This document shows, piece after piece, positions 42,175 through 54,942 of a stretch of DNA of 64,000 nucleotides. Below the pieces are notes generated by a model. The model was not told the origin of the DNA and searched no databases. It saw nothing but the letters and a program-made list of their open reading frames with translations. Position 1 is the stretch's first letter. The number at the start of each line of letters is the position of its first letter. This DNA is from Hirudo medicinalis (lineage: Eukaryota > Annelida > Clitellata > Hirudinida > Hirudinidae), in contig MPNW01000015.1 of assembly GCA_011800805.1 (NCBI GenBank), forward strand, positions 341,402-405,401, in the 5' to 3' direction. The position numbers were made by a program, and so were the translations under genes.

Positions 42175-45100
42175 TTAGCTGAGGCTGCCACTGTCTAAAC
42201 GTGTCGTCGACGGAGAATTTATCGAAGCTGCTCCATTTAAAGTCGGCATCGGAGGCGTCACCATCTCGACCCGGGTCGCCCCTTTCAATGCTTCCTTTCT
42301 ATCACTTTCCTCGTCTTTGTCCGTGCTTTGTATTTGATTCTCCTGAGATGTCATTGGGTTCTCAGGACTTTCGATAGCTCCATTCGGTACTTGCGGACCA
42401 ATGGATTGCATGCTCACAGCAACCGGATAAGAGAACTGAGGCCCGCCTGGGAAGACTACGAGCGGCCTGATGAGAGGAAAGTAAGTATCCATAACATGAT
42501 TCTTCTGGAAGAATTGCTGAGAAACTTGATATGATGGAGGGGCAAAATGTGGAACTTGTTGTGCAGTTGAAATGCTGCACATGTCAGCCTGGGTGATGCT
42601 TGCAGGTTTTCCATCGACAGCTGGTGTTGTATTGACTGACTGTGCATCAGAAGCTGAATCGCAAGTGGTGGGTGTGCCATTGACTTGAGTGACATAAGGA
42701 TGAAGTAGAGGTGCTGATGTCATAGCCATGTTTTGCAGATTTAAGCTGCTGTAGTAATGATATGGGTCGATCATGGCACCGGGCATGCTGTAAAGAGGAT
42801 GTGAGGGGTGGATGCTGTACAATCCTGTTGTGGCAAGACTTGCAAAAGGTGAATAGATCATTCCAGGCGGTACGCAGATCATGCTTCCCTGGACATTGTT
42901 CTGCTTGAAAGGAAACAAGACCCACATTTAGCATTATAACCTATTAATGTCAAGCCCTGACACAAACCTGCTGTCCATCATCTTCATCATCAGTTATGGA
43001 TTCACAGACTGGTTGATAAGAAGATTTTGTGACGGGGGGCCTTTGATCTTCCAGACTTTGTAACGGTTCAGGAGCACCTTCGGTGTTGTCTTCTGAGGCT
43101 ATCGACTCCCTTGCAAGACGCCTTTTCTTTGGTGGGGTTGCAAAATCTGAAAAATCATTAAAATTTGACTAAACACTCAGTTCAAGACACAATCACTCCT
43201 CCATCATACCCCCATCCGATGATTGACTTGATGTCATAGCTCTATTTAACCATCTCTGCAAAGAAAAATTGTGGTTTTGAGTAGAACCAGTGAAGTACAA
43301 TTGAAATAAAGAAAGTCACCTTTTTAGCAGAGCACCCTTTATTTTCTTGGTCATTCTGATTGAAGGCACCTTCAGGCTGATGTAAAGGCAGACTTTCAGA
43401 CTCCCATCCCAGAGATTGTGTGGTAATGGTTGGAGTGCTTTTAATCTCCTGTACGACCTTTGGACGGGCTTCCCCAGGGCTTTGGATTTGATGTGACATC
43501 ATGGAAGTGTTGTTGCTGCATCTAAATGGGTATCGTTTGAAGAGAAAGAGCCGTGTTCCTCCTAAAATTCAATATATCCCTTTTTAGCTGTGTATTAAAT
43601 AGTAACAATTGTTGCAGTTAAACCACAACCTTCACCATCGTTGTACCATGTTGCGAACCCGGGCTACACGAAGATCCATCCATACGATCGGTGGTATTAG
43701 AAGATGTACTAGAATGTCTGTGCTTTTGAGCATCAAAATTTGAGGCAATAATGTCAAAGGCATCTGGTGATATGCTTGTTGTAGATGTTTGCTGCACGGC
43801 ATACCTTATGAGTTTAAAAAAGATCAAGATCAATATCAAATAAAGGACACTTCAAATTAATAAAAACCTCTTTGAAATGTTCTGAATGTCCTCCTTTTGG
43901 AATGTGCTCATATCCTAATTAATAAGTTTATAAAATTATTAATTTGCAAAATAACGACAATAATTTACAGAGCTACTCACAACATTGCCAGCCAAAGATG
44001 CCAGAGCAGCAGCTGCATCTGCCACAGAATCGATGCAGGCTGCTTCCTTCTTCTTTCCACTGAAGTGCAACTTCCTGCCTCCCTTCTTCGACTTAGATTT
44101 GTTCGAAGCACTCTTCTTTTTAACCTCTGACTTTTCCAGTTTCAGAAAAACTTTGACAACATCTTCCAACTTTTTCTCTTCCCTAGTCTGCTAAAATTAA
44201 ATTTGGTAACCGACAACATTTATGTAAAAATGTTTTGGTAAAAACCTTTTTCTTTGAATTTTCCTTTTCTTCGTTCGGACTTTTCCTGTAAGAGTCGGCA
44301 AGTTCGACGTCGGAATCCCTACTCGTGGAGCGTCTCGATGTTCTCTGATTGAAAGAATCATTTTGAGAATTTGTCTTAACTTTGTTGAGGCAAGAAGGCA
44401 TTGATGTCAATGTTTTATGCTGATCTGATGTCTTAACAGGGGACTGCATAGGTGATTGCAGAGAGCTACTCTGAAAGTATGCAAATTGTTTACAATTGTT
44501 TGTTATCTTTCATTTTATGATCATGTTTTACTTCATCAACCACGTTGAAAACTTACTTCACTAGAAGAAAGTTTGCCAGATCGTTTGTTGTGCAAGGAAT
44601 TGTTGTGATTAGATGTTCTCTCCTGATTATTATTCTTAGAACTGTGAGATCGTCTACAATTAATATAAAATTACAAAAATCATGAGCTAAAAAGCTAGTT
44701 AAATCCCATCAACCTACTTTAAGCTGCATTCTTTCCTCTGAAACCTTGCTACTGGGCAGGACCCTCTGGTGCATGCACATTCAACATGAAAACCACTGAA
44801 ATAAGTAAGAACAAGAGGCATTGAGAAGATCCTCATAAATAAACTGCATTTGCACGTTAAGTAAATATTAATGATATGCAAGTAATTTGGAATTTGCAAT
44901 TAATAACGTCGATGGCATATCTTCCGATACAATTCAATGATTGTCAAACATCAAGACGAATCCATAAGAATCGATCAATTTACATGCTGCTCACACAATA
45001 ACAAGAAGCACATCGAATGGAAGAACATTATTACCATTTGTGGTAATTGAAGTCAAAGCCAATAGTTATTTCACTACCACTCAAGATGCTCTTTGTTGCA

Positions 45101-46756
45101 TGAAGAAAAAACCTCAATGAATTCCCTTGAAGATAGTGTCTGATCTGGAATCAAGAATAGCAAAATTAAGGCTGCAGAATTATGCACCAAAAGTATTTAA
45201 GAGTCGCACTTCAGCATTTGGAGTGCAGGATCTTCTGACGTGACGAGCATCGCCACCAAAATGTATGGCATCGATGCATAAGTCCAAGCCACATAACTTT
45301 GAATAAAATAAAACATGAGGCTGCCACCTGGTGCAAGAAAACATAAAATTAAAACCTTAAAAGCAAAACAAATTGCCTCAGGCTCACTTGTCGTGAAATT
45401 GGTCACGCAGCATAACTTTTCCAACATATTCCAGAATAGGACAATTTGCCAACAATTCATCAGTGGCCTTGAGAATCTGAAACATGAAACACCTCATTGA
45501 ATGGCACATCAACAATGTTATAAAAGTAACACATTTTTCAGACACTGACGAATTTGTCCGGACTGTTGTCGAGGCAGGTTACTTCGCAGAGGCTTTTGCT
45601 GAGACCATTCAGTTCTGATGAAGAAAAACTACTCAGATTGTCTTGGTTGTATTTTATGTTTGGTAGAAGCTTCTGCAGTTCAGGAGTGTAAGAATTTATG
45701 TGATTGAAATTGTTGTTGCAGTGAGTCAGAAGTTTGGAGGACTTTTGCTCCTTGTGACCTATCGCCTCAAGAATCTGAAGAAGTCCATTGCTTGATGCAA
45801 TTTGACTCTTCTGCAGTACCTTCTAAATAGAAAAAGTGACATTATGTCAAATGATTGGCAGAATCATGTGAATGGAATAAAACACAGACAAAAACCTTTT
45901 TCCGTTTTACTTGTTTATCAACATCATTCCTCTTTTGCTTGTCTGACTTCAATTCTTTCTTGACCTTTTCATTTCTATGGCTTCTTGTCAGTTGTCTTTT
46001 GGCTGAGATTCTATCTGGAGATCCAGACGGATGGGGCCTCTTGTTGGGAATGTATAACCTGCTGTTTGCATCGGGCGAATCGTGGGCTTCGCTTTTCGTC
46101 TCATCCTCAGTTTCAGTGGCACTGGAATCATCCTCTCCCCTCACTGCAGCTGTTATGAAGCAATTGAATCACATCGCTTACACAACCACAACATAATAAT
46201 TGCACAATATGCAAATAACCCTTGAGCAACGTCAAGTCCTTACATTCATAAATCTGGAAAATATGAAATAAATAACCTTCAAAATCATCTCGTTTCTTTG
46301 ATTGAATTCTTATTGCTCTGTGTCTGTCTAGTTTTCTTGGATGGCACATCTCACACAGAAAGATGTCTGGTATGCAATTTCTATTGTTGACAACACAATC
46401 CACATGCTGCCATACCCTGCAAAAGTGGATTCGATATATGATGGCATCCTTTTGGACTAAATCTCTATGAAGAAGCAAACTTACGAGCACTTATCACAGA
46501 AGATCATGAATCCATCATCATGATCAAAGTCACAGATGCACCTCGTTATGCTGTCATCTGTTGTTGTCTCATTTGTGGGAATGCTGTTTAATTTGATTGG
46601 ATTTGAAGGCTGGGTGCTGTCCTTATTACCCATTGGTTTAAAATAATTGTGCTCCTGCAATGCAATGACAAGATAATTGGCTAATGATGATCGTGAATTG
46701 AAGAGAAACGAGGAAACCATGAATATATTGGCTCTGTTTAATCCTGTCCACTCCAT
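42175..46756 (-). CDS. KMT2E: KMT2E/SETD5-type PHD-SET chromatin protein
   Basis: This is the single KMT2E (MLL5)/SETD5 orthologue type, related to fly upSET, which reads H3K4me3 and restrains acetylation at promoters. Seventeen minus-strand exons from 46756 join in phase to about 1,085 residues: 46756-46485, 46416-46277, 46143-45896, 45822-45550, 45476-45388, 45327-45210, 45144-45035, 44795-44718, 44653-44557, 44470-44246, 44190-43981, 43914-43868, 43804-43647, 43561-43320, 43255-43210, 43146-42968, 42900-42175. The PHD finger (about 73-122) reads [20 protein letters not shown] then VWQHVDC and LCEMCHPR. The SET domain starts near 312 ([55 protein letters not shown]), then a post-SET Cys cluster. 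The usual NHSC is RRSC, as in KMT2E, so methyltransferase activity is doubtful. [19 protein letters not shown] and TPPKKRRL are family blocks. The first ATG is tentative. Confidence 0.93.
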
Positions 46757-48868
46757 TGCAATTGGCTGGAAGGATGATCAGTTTCAGACACAGCCTGATA
46801 AAGTTCTTGCAGGTGATGGCCTATAGCAGCTAGAAACCACACATGATCACAGCTTCAGTGCATTATTTAAAACTGTCTACATGTTGCAATTGTTGTTCGC
46901 ATGATAAAATTAATAATTATGAATAAAACTAATTAGGAACTTTTACTTGCTTGAGGGGCAAAGTTGATAATTTGCACTTATCTTTCGTAACTATTACATG
47001 CGGAATTTGTGTTTGATTTTATCAACCCAGTTTATTTTTTATTAAAAAAAGTATAAATTAAATAAAAAAAAACAAATAAATGAAACATATATTTGAAGTA
47101 ACAAACCTGACATGGATATGCATCAAAATCATGACTCACTAGTTTCATTGAAACTGCAAGTAGTAGTTTGCAAATTATAAAACATTCCTAGTATTTTGTT
47201 GCTACATATCGTATTGTTATTTGCTTTACTGTAGTTTTATTTGAAAAAATTGGCATCTTATTAAAGCTTTGCGGATAAACGTTGCATAGCTACCTCAGTC
47301 ACGAATTTAATATATAACTGAGAATAAATGCCAATATTTTTTAAACGTTTATTGTGAAATTTAATTGTCGCCCCATCATGTTATTATGCCGGAAAGATGA
47401 AATGTTGCTATTTTTTCGACATCAGCGTCGATGTCGGTGTAACAAGAGTTTAACTAAGCAATTTAAGTTAAATTGTAATAATATTGGCTTGTTTATTGTG
47501 CTCAAAATCACAGGTATCCGAGAATCGTTACGTACCAGCCACTCGAAAGCAAATCAAAACAAGCAGCCATGATTTTGCGTGCGTTTTGTACACAAAAGCG
47601 AATAAAATATGTTGTAAACATCTTTACCTGATGAAATTTCTTTGAAAACTTTAACAAAAAAATGTAGATGTAAAATTTAACTTCAAGCTCAATAATTAGT
47701 CACTTCAAGAAATAACTACAGAACGATAAACACACGAATGAACACAAACACAAATATGGCTTCCAAAACAGAAACAAAGTTTTTTCAACATGGCGGTAAT
47801 TAACAATAATTTTTTCATAACATGTAAACAAATAAAAGCATTTTATTAATTTATTGATACATATTACGTTAAATTAATAAAGTAAATTAAATAATATACA
47901 ATAATAAAAACAAACGTAGTTTTACTTGTTTTTAAATTTGAAAGGTGATATATAAACTCTCAAAAACCCTTATTTATAAATGGACTATAAGCAGCCAACA
48001 ATAATAATAGCCAAGAGTAATCCGGAATTATATTACTAATGTTCTCAAGAAAATTTTACAAACTATTTTCTTGCATGTTGCTAAATCAATGTTTTTGTTG
48101 GTTAGGAAATATAAGTTGGATCGAATCCTTCAACAAAAGCAAGATTTTACATACATCATACATACAATTACGTACACATCAACATAAATTATTAGCCTCA
48201 CTAATAACGCATTTAATTTTGAACTCAGATATTTCTGAAGTTTCTGCGATTGGACCAATGATTATTTTGAGTGATCATTCTTAAGAATGAAGACTTTATA
48301 CTACGTAATCACATATTGCTTCTTTTGTTATGCTCCCAGTCCAGCTATCTTTATTGTTTCTCTACGTCAACTCAGTTATATAAATTTTAATGAATTCAAA
48401 TGTCATTCTATGAGTCACGAATCTGAATAATTTTTACATATGCTTAATATGATTTGCCATATACTGACCTCAAATTCTAAGACGTTAACTTAAGCAGCAC
48501 CTCAAATAATAATAAAAATCACGGCATTTTGCCAAGCAAAACCCAACCTAAAATCGTAAAAATAGAGACAAGTCTTCCCCGATTCTGTTCCAACTTCAAC
48601 AAAACCACTTTTATTTATTTATTTATTTGATTAAAGTCCGCTGCATAACTAAGATTATTTGGACTTTCAACAAACCCACAGTAGCATAATGGTTTTAAAA
48701 TAAAAGACATTTGTAAACTTTTGCTCGTGGTGTTAATTGTATCTTTTAATGATAAAGATTCATTTTATGCATTGAATTATAGTGTATTTTTGTTTTGAGC
48801 TCTTTTAATAGGGAGGAAGTTTGAGAAATGTCTTGATGGAAGATTTTGGAGATGATTTTGTTTCGATT
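46757..48868. other. Intergenic between KMT2E-like and aquaporin genes
   Basis: AT-rich and without a recognised gene. AACATGGCGGT at 47788-47798 matches the core of a YY1-type promoter site and may mark the start region of the minus-strand KMT2E-like gene, whose 5' UTR exon was not located. A run of TTTA at 48610-48630 gives possible minus-strand polyadenylation signals for the aquaporin gene. Confidence 0.35.
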
Positions 48869-50625
48869 TTATGTGTTAACAGATTGTCCCAAAATAATTA
48901 TATCATTCCCATCAACATGCAACGAAGCTGCTTTAATATTGCCAAACAATGTCAAAGTTCCAGAATCAGTTGCAGGTTCACGTGAATCAGTTGTTTTTAC
49001 GGTATTATCCTCAAATTTTCCTTTGGGAATATCGGTTACGTCTTCAATAAACTCTTCATGTGCTGTTCCTCTTGTCACTTCGACTATGTTTGGATTCCAA
49101 TGCACCGTTTTAATAGCACATTTGAATTTCATTGAGGGCGACAGCGCATCCCATGGCGAAAATTCATCATCACTACTTTCCAAATCGCTTTCATAGGCGT
49201 AAAGTTCCGGAATTTTTGTGGCATACTTAGGGGAGCTCATCTCCAAAATATCACTGAATGTAGACATTTTACTTGACAGCACTTCATCAACGGAGTATGA
49301 TTCGGACTTGGGCGTAACTTGTTTCCTGCACTTGAGAAATATATAAAATGTCTCGAAAGATTTCAGAATCACACTTGTTGTCATGAGTTTGTGCAGACAT
49401 CCCGCCAATATTCCACCCAAGGTTGTTGCAGAAAGGAAGATCTGTTAATAAGATGAATGGAGTCTAATTAAAAACTACATCAGCATTTAAAAATCATAAT
49501 TTTAGTTTTCATTTAATGTATAGTTGACCCAATTTATTTACATGCATCTGTGTTTATTATCATTGTGTCAATGTATCTCGTCATCGACTATTTGAGTTGT
49601 CTTTTCCGACAGGAAAAGATATCGTTTTCTAAAGTCGTCAAAATTATAGACAAAATTTACTTTATTGAATAATTTACTAAAAAAATAATTTGTTTGCATG
49701 ATTAAATCTCATAACTAAATCAGTACCCATTGGTTGGACCAAAAATTTGAGGCCATGGCAGAAGCAAGACTTCGTGAAGGATTCAGACATCCGCCAGTAT
49801 AAGGAATCTGTGGATAAGCAACACATTCGATGAATCAGTTGATGAATTTGTGTACCAAAATTTACAAACAATGAAAAGCAATAAGGCTGTCAATATGGCT
49901 CCGACGGCAAAGTGGCCTCCTGATTTGTGCTTTTTGTAGCAAATTAGGAAGACGAAAGCAAAAATTAATGTTGCCAGGAATTCGCCGAGGAAGGCTTTCA
50001 ACCTGGAAACACCAAAATTCAACGAAGACACGCCGATGTAGTGGCTTGATGTTGACGACATTCGATTTAAAATGAGGCTTCCGCAAAAGTTTCCGAAGAA
50101 GTGACATATTATGCGAACAAAAGCGTCTCGCTTTTTCACTAGACCTGCCCACGTGAGACCTATCGAAATAGACGAATTGAAGTGTCCTTCCTTGGCGAAG
50201 CAAAACATCAGAGCTATCTGACAAAATCCCGAGCAAAGTGCCGTTGCTGTGACTGCGTTGTGAACACCAACTTGGAAAGTTGTGCCTCCTGTGAGCATCA
50301 TGAAGAATAAGGATCCAAAACACTCGCTTGCAGCAGCTTTCCAGAACGATCCCTCTTCCGCCTCCAAAGACAATTTTTGAAGTTGAGAAGAGAGTCCCTC
50401 ATTGATTGCTTTGTATCTTTCAGAAGATTGGATGTGTCCCACAGCTTTAATGAAGCTTTCTGTGCCTCTTCTTTCTTTCGCATTTTTCCATGATGTTGTT
50501 AATTTATTAGAAAGAGAGTTACGTGATCCAGTTACTTTCTTTCTTATCTTTTCTTTCCAGTCCTCGGCAAGAGTCGAAGAAAATCCTTTCCCATTGAAGT
50601 TGACAACGACGTTACGTTTCGGCAT
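48869..50625 (-). CDS. Divergent aquaporin with long N- and C-termini
   Basis: This is a member of the aquaporin/MIP channel family. Minus-strand exons 50625-49870, 49807-49727 and 49441-48869 encode 469 residues, against about 270 in usual aquaporins. Residues 1-93 are basic and have no known domain. TM1 is ASECFGSLFFMMLTGG (about 99-114). TM2 and loop B end in GHFNSSISIG, so the first NPA box is NSS (150-152). TM3 is AFVRIICHFFGNFCGSLIL, TM4 FLGEFLATLIFAFVFLI, TM5 about 240-253. Exon 2 supplies loop E, TGGCLNPSRSLASA, so the second box is NPS (261-263), with the selectivity-filter Arg (264) retained. TM6 is SATTLGGILAGCL. The 170-residue C-terminal tail is acidic and Ser/Thr-rich. The exon 1-2 intron is only 62 bases and not a multiple of three, so splicing is required to reach the NPS box. 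Orthology to a vertebrate subtype is unclear. Confidence 0.88.
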
Positions 50626-51374
50626 TGTCTACTTGAAAAATTAAGAGTTTAAAGCAATTGAAGTTCATTCAGCTGTTGAAGTGGTTTTATAGGAAACTGT
50701 GGACTAAAACTAGGAGCGGTACTTGTTTTTACTGTCCAATTTGATTTCCCAAAGGAGGAACTTTGTGTTGAAATTCAATGAGATCAATATTCGGTTGTTT
50801 GTTTCAACATGCTACATTCATTCTGAGAACATTTCTTCCCCACCCAAACCAACCGAGCGCCTCCAAAAGGTTTGTCCATCAATAATTTTGTTTAAGTGGT
50901 TTCTGAGGTCATCAAATACTTTTTGCCGGTATTGCATTTCAGTATTATTAGTCAGAAAAGATAAAGATTTCGAGATCGATAAGAATTAATACAAAGTTGG
51001 TCGTCAGTAAATGTTCAGTAGTTTTCTCAAAATGTTATATGTTATGTTTTAAGCTTAAATTGTTACTTGTTACAATCAAAACAAGTTCCTCATCACTTAA
51101 ACGTTTATTTGTAATTTAAAGTCTTTATTAAACATTTAATTGAAGTTACTAAACATTTAATAAATAGGAATTTTTTATCAAACTAAAAATTTTGTTGTTT
51201 CTGATTTAAGTCATTTTTTGAGGTTTTGAATTTTGTTGTTTCAATATATATTAATATATATTGGAGTTAATATATTAAGTTATTATATTGTTTAATATTA
51301 TATTATTATTCTTTAAATATTTCTTAAGATATCGATGTTTTAAGGGCCTCTGGTGAATTTGTAGAGAGTATGCC
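50626..51374. other. Intergenic, no gene seen
   Basis: This should hold the promoter of the minus-strand aquaporin gene. No other feature is recognised. Confidence 0.35.
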
Positions 51375-51600
51375 ATGTCCCATCACTATTCAGACCAGGA
51401 TTTAATGTCTTTCCTAGCAACCAGGGGCTTCCTCGTCAAATCATCTGCTCTATGTGCGACACTCGGTTATCAATTCTTATCCAGCCGGTTTTCACTCTGT
51501 CCTCAGAACTTTAAAATTCAGAGAAAGCTACCCCCAATCAAGTTCCGTTTTGGACATACGCCGCTATAATCAAACTCTGTTTCAGTATCATTAACTCTTC
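51375..51600 (+). repeat. Interspersed repeat C, copy 2
   Basis: It contains GGTTTTCACTCTG, CAGAGAAAGCTA and TATAATCAAACTC in the same order as the segment at 39280-39440. The 64-codon frame across it is not supported as a gene. Confidence 0.4.
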
Positions 51601-52384
51601 CGGATTCTCGGAAATGTTGCTAAAGGTTTGAGAAATTTGTCTACAAAAGTGGGGACTGTGATCAGGCCTAATGAGCGAACAATCCAATCATGAGAATATT
51701 CCATTAAGCTGAATGCACTTACAGCAATTGTTTTCGGTGTTCGCTTTTTAAGAGTTTTTTGTTGATGTACTCAAATGTAGTTCAAAGTATGGCTTCATCA
51801 AACAAGTCAAATATGATTTGTAGGTGCGACGGAGTATAAGAAGCAAGCACGTGTTTATAAAAAAAATTCCAAAATGACGCAAGTAATAAATTAAATTCCG
51901 TTAATCACAAGGAACTCCATTTGAGGTCAGCTCGACAGCACCTCCTCCTTGAAAATACAAATTACTAAGCAATTGCACGTAATCCGTACCCTGATTTTAA
52001 TTTATACGCTGACATTATCTTAATTATTGGATGTTAGATAAGCCCTTCCTCTTTTATTAATTTAATTTATTATTACATTAGGCTAGATATTTATACCATG
52101 AAGTCTGATAGCTGTTTTCACATTTCTTAGCATAATTTATGACAAGGAATTATATGTAACAAGCATTAAAAAAGTCAAAATAGGAGGTCTGAGATGCAAT
52201 TGGCAAAATAAAGAAGAATTTGCAGGAAATGTAACAAGTGCAATTGGCCGCTTAAAATATATGGCAACATCAATTAACCTCAATCACAGGTCTAAACCAG
52301 GCAGCTGACAATTAAGCCTATAGATGCATTTAGCTGTAACAAAAATTCGTCTCATCACAGGGAATCAAGTATTTGTCAACCACA
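51601..52384. other. Intergenic and 3' flank of the CHP-like gene
   Basis: No gene is seen. Part of it is probably the 3' UTR of the minus-strand CHP-like gene. Confidence 0.4.
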
Positions 52385-54011
52385 TCAAAATGTCAAGGTC
52401 ATCTTCTGGTTAATATTAACTTTAGCCATGACCTTGGAAAATTCCTCAAGAGAAACCTTTCCATCTTGATCTGCATCTGCTTCCATGATGGTCTGATCCA
52501 CAATCTTGTCTAACTAAATTATTATTTATTATCATTATTATTTTATTTATATTTAAAATATTAAAACGTTATTTAACTCTGATGTTTTAAATCATGAGAA
52601 TCAGTGAAAAACAAGTTATACTCACTTGTTCACCACAAACCTGACTTCCAATAAGCATTGCCAAAATGGAAATCAAATCCATTCGAGATATGAAGCCATC
52701 ACAATCTTTATCAAACAATTTGAATAAAACTGCAAAGACAATTCAAATAAAAACTTATTTCATTACTACAGGACAAATTACTTATTAGTACTAATTAACA
52801 TATTCGGACAAAATCAACTCAATGTGACTGACACTTAAGCTTCTCCTCTGTGGTGTTGTATTTGCAGATGTTCACAATGCTTTCAGGAAGAAATCTTGAT
52901 AGAACCATGGCAAACTGTTTGAAGGTTATTCTGTCCAACATAGCATTTTTCCTGAAAGAAACGTTCATAAATTTCTACAGAAAGAAAAATTAAATGAACA
53001 AGTAAAAATGAAGAAAATAAAATTATGCAATAACCAATTGTTTCCACCATTTGAAAAAAGTTAGTTTTGTGAACATTTGGTTTTTTGAACTGCAGCACAC
53101 TTTAACAAATATAAGCAGAAAAGGAAGGCAGTATCACTATAAGTCATGATTATTCATATCATTAGGTAACACACTCAAGATAAGTGCAGGTTTTCTAAGT
53201 GGATGGATTAGAAAATGGAACACCTGAACATAGGGAAACCTTGGGAATGTAATCATTCTTGTATAATTCATATTTTTACCCAAAATTTCTTTGATTGATT
53301 AAGATGCATCAAACAAATATTCAAGACAATCAGAGTAAAAAACTAAGGTCTGGACTAAATTGGAATATATTTGGCAAAAGAAATAGAGAAAAACATCTGA
53401 CACGAGTACCTCCATTGATTGTTGCAATCAGAAAACTTTGGCTAAATAAAAATTTTAAGATAATTTGAAACCAGTTATAAGTACACATCTATTTCACCAA
53501 ACATGAACAATAATTCAGAATAATTATATCAAATATTGTAGAAATATTGTAGAATGCACAACATTTTTCATTTTGCAAATTTAATCCTTTAGTGTTGTCA
53601 TAGAAATGCTTGCTCTCACTCATCCAGAAAAAAAGCATTTATGATGGGATTGCTCAAGGGATTTGTCATCAGTGATGGTTGCACTAAAAAATCTTCTCTC
53701 CTAGAATCAATAAAAAATATTGTTTTGCCAATTAGATTGATTAGTCAAAAAATATATCATTCTGTACAATAGTGTATAAATCCATTTCATTTCCTTACCA
53801 TAACAGACCATCTCCATCTCTGTCATATAAATTGAAACGCTTTTTAAGTCTAAGAACCTGATCCGTAGTAACTACAAAACAAATAAATTAATTGTCATCC
53901 CCTACATCTAATATTCTCCTCAAGATGCCTTGAAATAAACTCACAGCCGGTTTCTTTCCTAATTTCTTCTATTTCCGGAGCAGTAACACCTTTCGAGTGA
54001 GAAAACCCCAT
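52385..54011 (-). CDS. CHP1: Calcineurin-B homologous protein (CHP-like, EF-hand)
   Basis: This is an EF-hand protein of the CHP family, which are obligate partners of Na+/H+ exchangers and regulators of calcineurin. Six minus-strand exons (54011-53945, 53871-53799, 53700-53620, 52951-52833, 52729-52626, 52513-52385) join in phase to 190 residues; human CHP1 has 195. The N-terminus MGFSHS is a good N-myristoylation signal. CHP-specific text includes EIEEIRKETG, REDFLVQPSLMTNPLSNPII and the ending NINQKMTLTF. Calcium loops: EF1 DRDGDGLLWRED (39-50) looks canonical, unlike vertebrate CHP1, where EF1 is degenerate; EF3 DKDCDGFISRMD (120-131) and EF4 DADQDGKVSLEE (161-172) are intact; EF2 is lost. 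CHP1 versus CHP3/tescalcin cannot be settled from reading alone. Confidence 0.88.
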
Positions 54012-54942
54012 GATATTCAGTCTAAAAGCAAATAATCAAGTGCGATCGGTGGGCCTTAAAAAGAAGGTTTTTTAATATCGTCGCTATGTTGCAAATAGAG
54101 GAATCGACCGAAACTACACCTGTCAGTTGTTTTCAAACTGCTTAAAAACTTCGTGAAAGCTCACCAAATTGCTTGCACATATGTAGTGCACGTATGCCAG
54201 ATCCCATGCAGTAAATAAAACTCTAAAAGATAAACGTCTAAATTACTTTAAAAACAATTATTAATTAGCTCCTAGTACGAAGATGTCTGGGAGACATTCA
54301 CTATTCATTAACTGGAAAAGATAAAAAGATGTAACAAATAATATCAAGTCAGTTGATTAACATCTTAACGTTTTGACCTAACAGGTAACCTGCCAATGTG
54401 ACCAGAGTTTCGCCGAATGACTGCCGACGTCTTACCCTGGAGCAGATCATAAACGTCCAGCAACAAGCGGAACAACCTCAGTCCTATGATCTGAGTTACA
54501 CTGATTTTTTTTTGCGTGTCAGGCTGGGCAACAGAGGCTTCTAGGCCTCCAACTGCACCCGAGTAAATCCGGCGCGACGTAAGTCAAACAAATAACGACT
54601 AATTGGTAAAGTAGTAATCAGTCTAATGCACCATTTTCAAAATTGTGATAAAAGAACCACTTTTTCATACAGTTATGACTCAAATGTTTAAAATAAAACT
54701 ACTGAAGCCAGTTTTAAAATGCCAACAAAAAGAGTTTTCCTCCAGTTCATCCACCTTTTCAACAGAACTTTCTCACATTATTACAGTAAATTTACTGAAT
54801 ATCTGGAAACAATTCTTGAATGACTTGACAACTCATGACTTGGCACCATTTATGGCTTCATCTGAAGCTATTTTTTCACCTAGAGTTTCCTGAGTTTGCC
54901 AGAAATTTGTTGCAGTTGAAGACATTGATGTGGATTCAAGTT
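54012..54942. other. Intergenic with a GC-richer unknown block
   Basis: Between 54385 and 54600 lies a GC-richer segment (CCGAATGACTGCCGACGTC and TCCGGCGCGACGTAAG among its landmarks) without an open frame of note. It may be a fragment of a mobile element. No gene is seen. Confidence 0.3.

Noticed and set aside
45197..45460. Hydrophobic 87-codon minus-strand frame that looks like a membrane protein
   Set aside because: It is the wrong-frame reading of SET-domain exons of the KMT2E-like gene joined through an intron.
49677..49871. 64-codon minus-strand frame ending in the aquaporin region
   Set aside because: It is an alternative frame crossing the aquaporin exon 2 boundaries; the spliced frame with LNPSRS is clearly the real one.
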